Shown here in pieces: positions 62,661-64,000 of a DNA stretch of 64,000 nt. Each line of letters opens with the position of its first letter. Within the stretch, counting starts at the first letter, position 1. The stretch lies in assembly GCF_028372415.1 (NCBI RefSeq), contig NC_092873.1, positions 353,090,660 to 353,154,659 of the forward strand, read 5' to 3'. The notes beneath the pieces were generated by a model. The model was not told the origin of the DNA. It did no database searches and worked only from the letters and a program-made list of their open reading frames with translations. Origin of the DNA: Notamacropus eugenii. Lineage: Eukaryota > Chordata > Mammalia > Diprotodontia > Macropodidae. Position numbers and translations under genes: made by a program.

Positions 62661-62884
62661 ATTCATTAAGTGCCTTACATGGGCTAGACATATACTGTGC
62701 TAAATGCTTTACAAATGTCATCTCATTTGGTCCTCATGACAATCCTGGGAAGTTGGTCATGTTATTATCTTCACTTACAGTCGAGAAAACTGAAGCAGAC
62801 AGCTGAACTCACTAATCTAGAGTCAAATAACTAGTTAAGCGTCTGAGATCACATTTGAACTCAGATCTTCCTGACTCCCAGTCC

Positions 62885-62885
<1 letters not shown>
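62645..62885 (-). mobile_element. MIR-core SINE, antisense, inside the purine tract
   Basis: 'aacattcattaagtgcctta' 'catgggctagacatatactg' 'tgctaaatgc', 'tcctcatgacaatcctggga' 'agt', 'acagtcgagaaaactgaagc' and 'tttgaactcagatcttcctg' 'actcccagtccagca' are in order. Confidence 0.82.
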
Positions 62886-63173
<288 letters not shown>

Positions 63174-63179
63174 GACGAG

Positions 63180-63680
63180 ACCAGAGGACGAAGCGAGGCT
63201 CTGCCGGCCTCCCTCCTCCCTCCCAGCCCTGCATCGCGGGCAGTCCCCTCCCTCGGGGGGCTGCTCCACTCCGACCTCTCCTTTCTGCGCTCAGCGCTCT
63301 GCGCTTCGCGCTCCGCGGGCCAGGACGGGCCGGGCCAGCCCCGCGGGGGAGGGCGGCGGAGGCGGGGCCGGAGCCGGGCGGTGCTGTCAGTGCGGAGCTG
63401 AGCGGAATGCAGCGGCCCGAGGCCTGGCCACGTCCGCACCCAGGGGAGGGGGCCGCCGCGGAGGTGGCGGCGGCAGCCCGGGGTGGAACGGCGCAGGGCG
63501 CTGGGGCCACGGAGCCCCCGGGGCTGCGGGTACGCTGCGCGCTCGGGAGCGTTCGGAGCTGCGACCAACTCACAACTTCCCCAGCTTTAGGGGCGGCGGC
63601 GGCCAGGGCGCAGCTCCAGGAACTTTCGGCCACCGCCGTCGTCCGGGCTGGGGCGCGGGGGTCGGAAAGCGCTAGAAGGG
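63180..63680. promoter_or_regulatory. COPZ2: COPZ2 CpG-island promoter
   Basis: This abruptly CpG- and GC-rich segment begins at the end of the GA array and covers the first coding exon. No TATA box is seen. Transcription start is expected somewhere between about 63250 and 63400. The overlapping long frames on both strands reflect base composition. Confidence 0.7.
63407..63529 (+). CDS. COPZ2: Coatomer subunit zeta-2, first coding exon (gene continues past window)
   Basis: COPZ2 is the zeta-2 small subunit of the COPI coat, which carries retrograde Golgi-to-ER traffic. The 41 codons start MQRPEAWPRPHPGEGAAA and end EPPGLR, followed by a donor (CGG|GTACGC) at 63530 in phase 0. Human zeta-2 also begins MQRPEAWPRPHPGEGAAA and has GLR just before LQEPSLYTIKAV, as I recall it, so both start and exon end agree. 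The middle of the exon is an Ala/Gly-rich stretch that differs from human. This N-terminal extension is what separates zeta-2 from zeta-1. The conserved longin-like domain lies in exons beyond the window. NFE2L1 lies upstream in divergent orientation. Confidence 0.93.
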
Positions 63681-64000
63681 CTGGGAGGGCTAGTGGTGTC
63701 CTGAGCCCTAGTAAGGAAAGGGCTCTGGGCTACGAGAGGAAAAAAAGTTATGAGCTCTTGGTCCAAACTCATGGGGAGGGTTCTGGATCTGGGCTTGGCT
63801 AGAATTCTAGATCGATTTGGGTTCGGTATTGGGGGTGCAGGGTGTGGGCACATTCGACCGTGCACATGTACTAAGAAAAATTCCGAGTGCCTCTTGCTTT
63901 CTGGAGGTTCCAGGTGGGCATGCCAACTCTAGGAAAGCGAAAGAGAAGAGTAAGGCTGCCAATTTGATAAGGGATGACGGGTGGGGGTGGGGAAAGGGGA
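63530..64000 (+). other. COPZ2: Start of COPZ2 intron 1
   Basis: Non-coding. In human, miR-152 lies in this intron. Its mature sequence (TCAGTGCATGACAGAACTTGG by memory) does not occur in these 470 bases, so if conserved it must lie just beyond the window. Confidence 0.7.

Noticed and set aside
63530-64000. miR-152 hairpin expected in COPZ2 intron 1
   Set aside because: The mature sequence is not present in the part of the intron inside the window.

Overview
The window is nuclear DNA from a mammal, most likely a marsupial. Three genes with mammalian exon structure are present: CBX1 on the + strand, NFE2L1 on the - strand, and the first coding exon of COPZ2 on the + strand. This is the same order and relative orientation as I remember for human 17q21.32, seen from the other strand. 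The marsupial call rests on the repeats: the L1 3' ends, RTE-type LINEs, the MAR1-like SINE that shares the RTE tail, tRNA/MIR-core SINEs, and many L2/CR1-clade LINE copies are of the kinds found in opossum and Australian marsupials. I cannot name the species.

Layout. 1-3250: CBX1 intron 1, with two L2 copies in opposite orientation. 3251-8238: CBX1 coding exons and 3'UTR; the four coding exons give a complete 185-residue HP1-beta. 8.2-12.3 kb: a repeat-poor gap between two convergent genes. 12.3-26.2 kb: NFE2L1 (NRF1/TCF11), with 3'UTR, five coding exons giving 767 residues, a CCAAT-box minisatellite in the intron after the first coding exon, and a CpG-rich promoter region at 25.1-26.6 kb. 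26.6-62.9 kb: intergenic DNA almost saturated with repeats. It holds L2, L1, RTE, MAR1-like and MIR-core SINEs, hAT-like MITEs, LTR-like pieces, and one very young endogenous retrovirus at 45670-52547. 62.4-63.2 kb: a purine-only tract and a long GA microsatellite. 63.2-63.7 kb: the COPZ2 CpG island and first coding exon; the rest of COPZ2 lies beyond the window.

The genes do not form a pathway. CBX1 is a heterochromatin reader, NFE2L1 is the ER-anchored factor that drives the proteasome 'bounce-back' response, and COPZ2 is a COPI coat subunit. CBX1 and NFE2L1 are convergent; NFE2L1 and COPZ2 are divergent.

I found no unknown gene system. The observations most worth a second look are the NF-Y-type CCAAT minisatellite in the NFE2L1 intron; the young ERV, whose LTRs differ at only two sites although its interior is largely without coding capacity; a four-element insertion nest at 56-59 kb; an L1-derived foldback at 38 kb; and the polypurine tract beside the COPZ2 promoter. 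Comparisons with human proteins are from memory.
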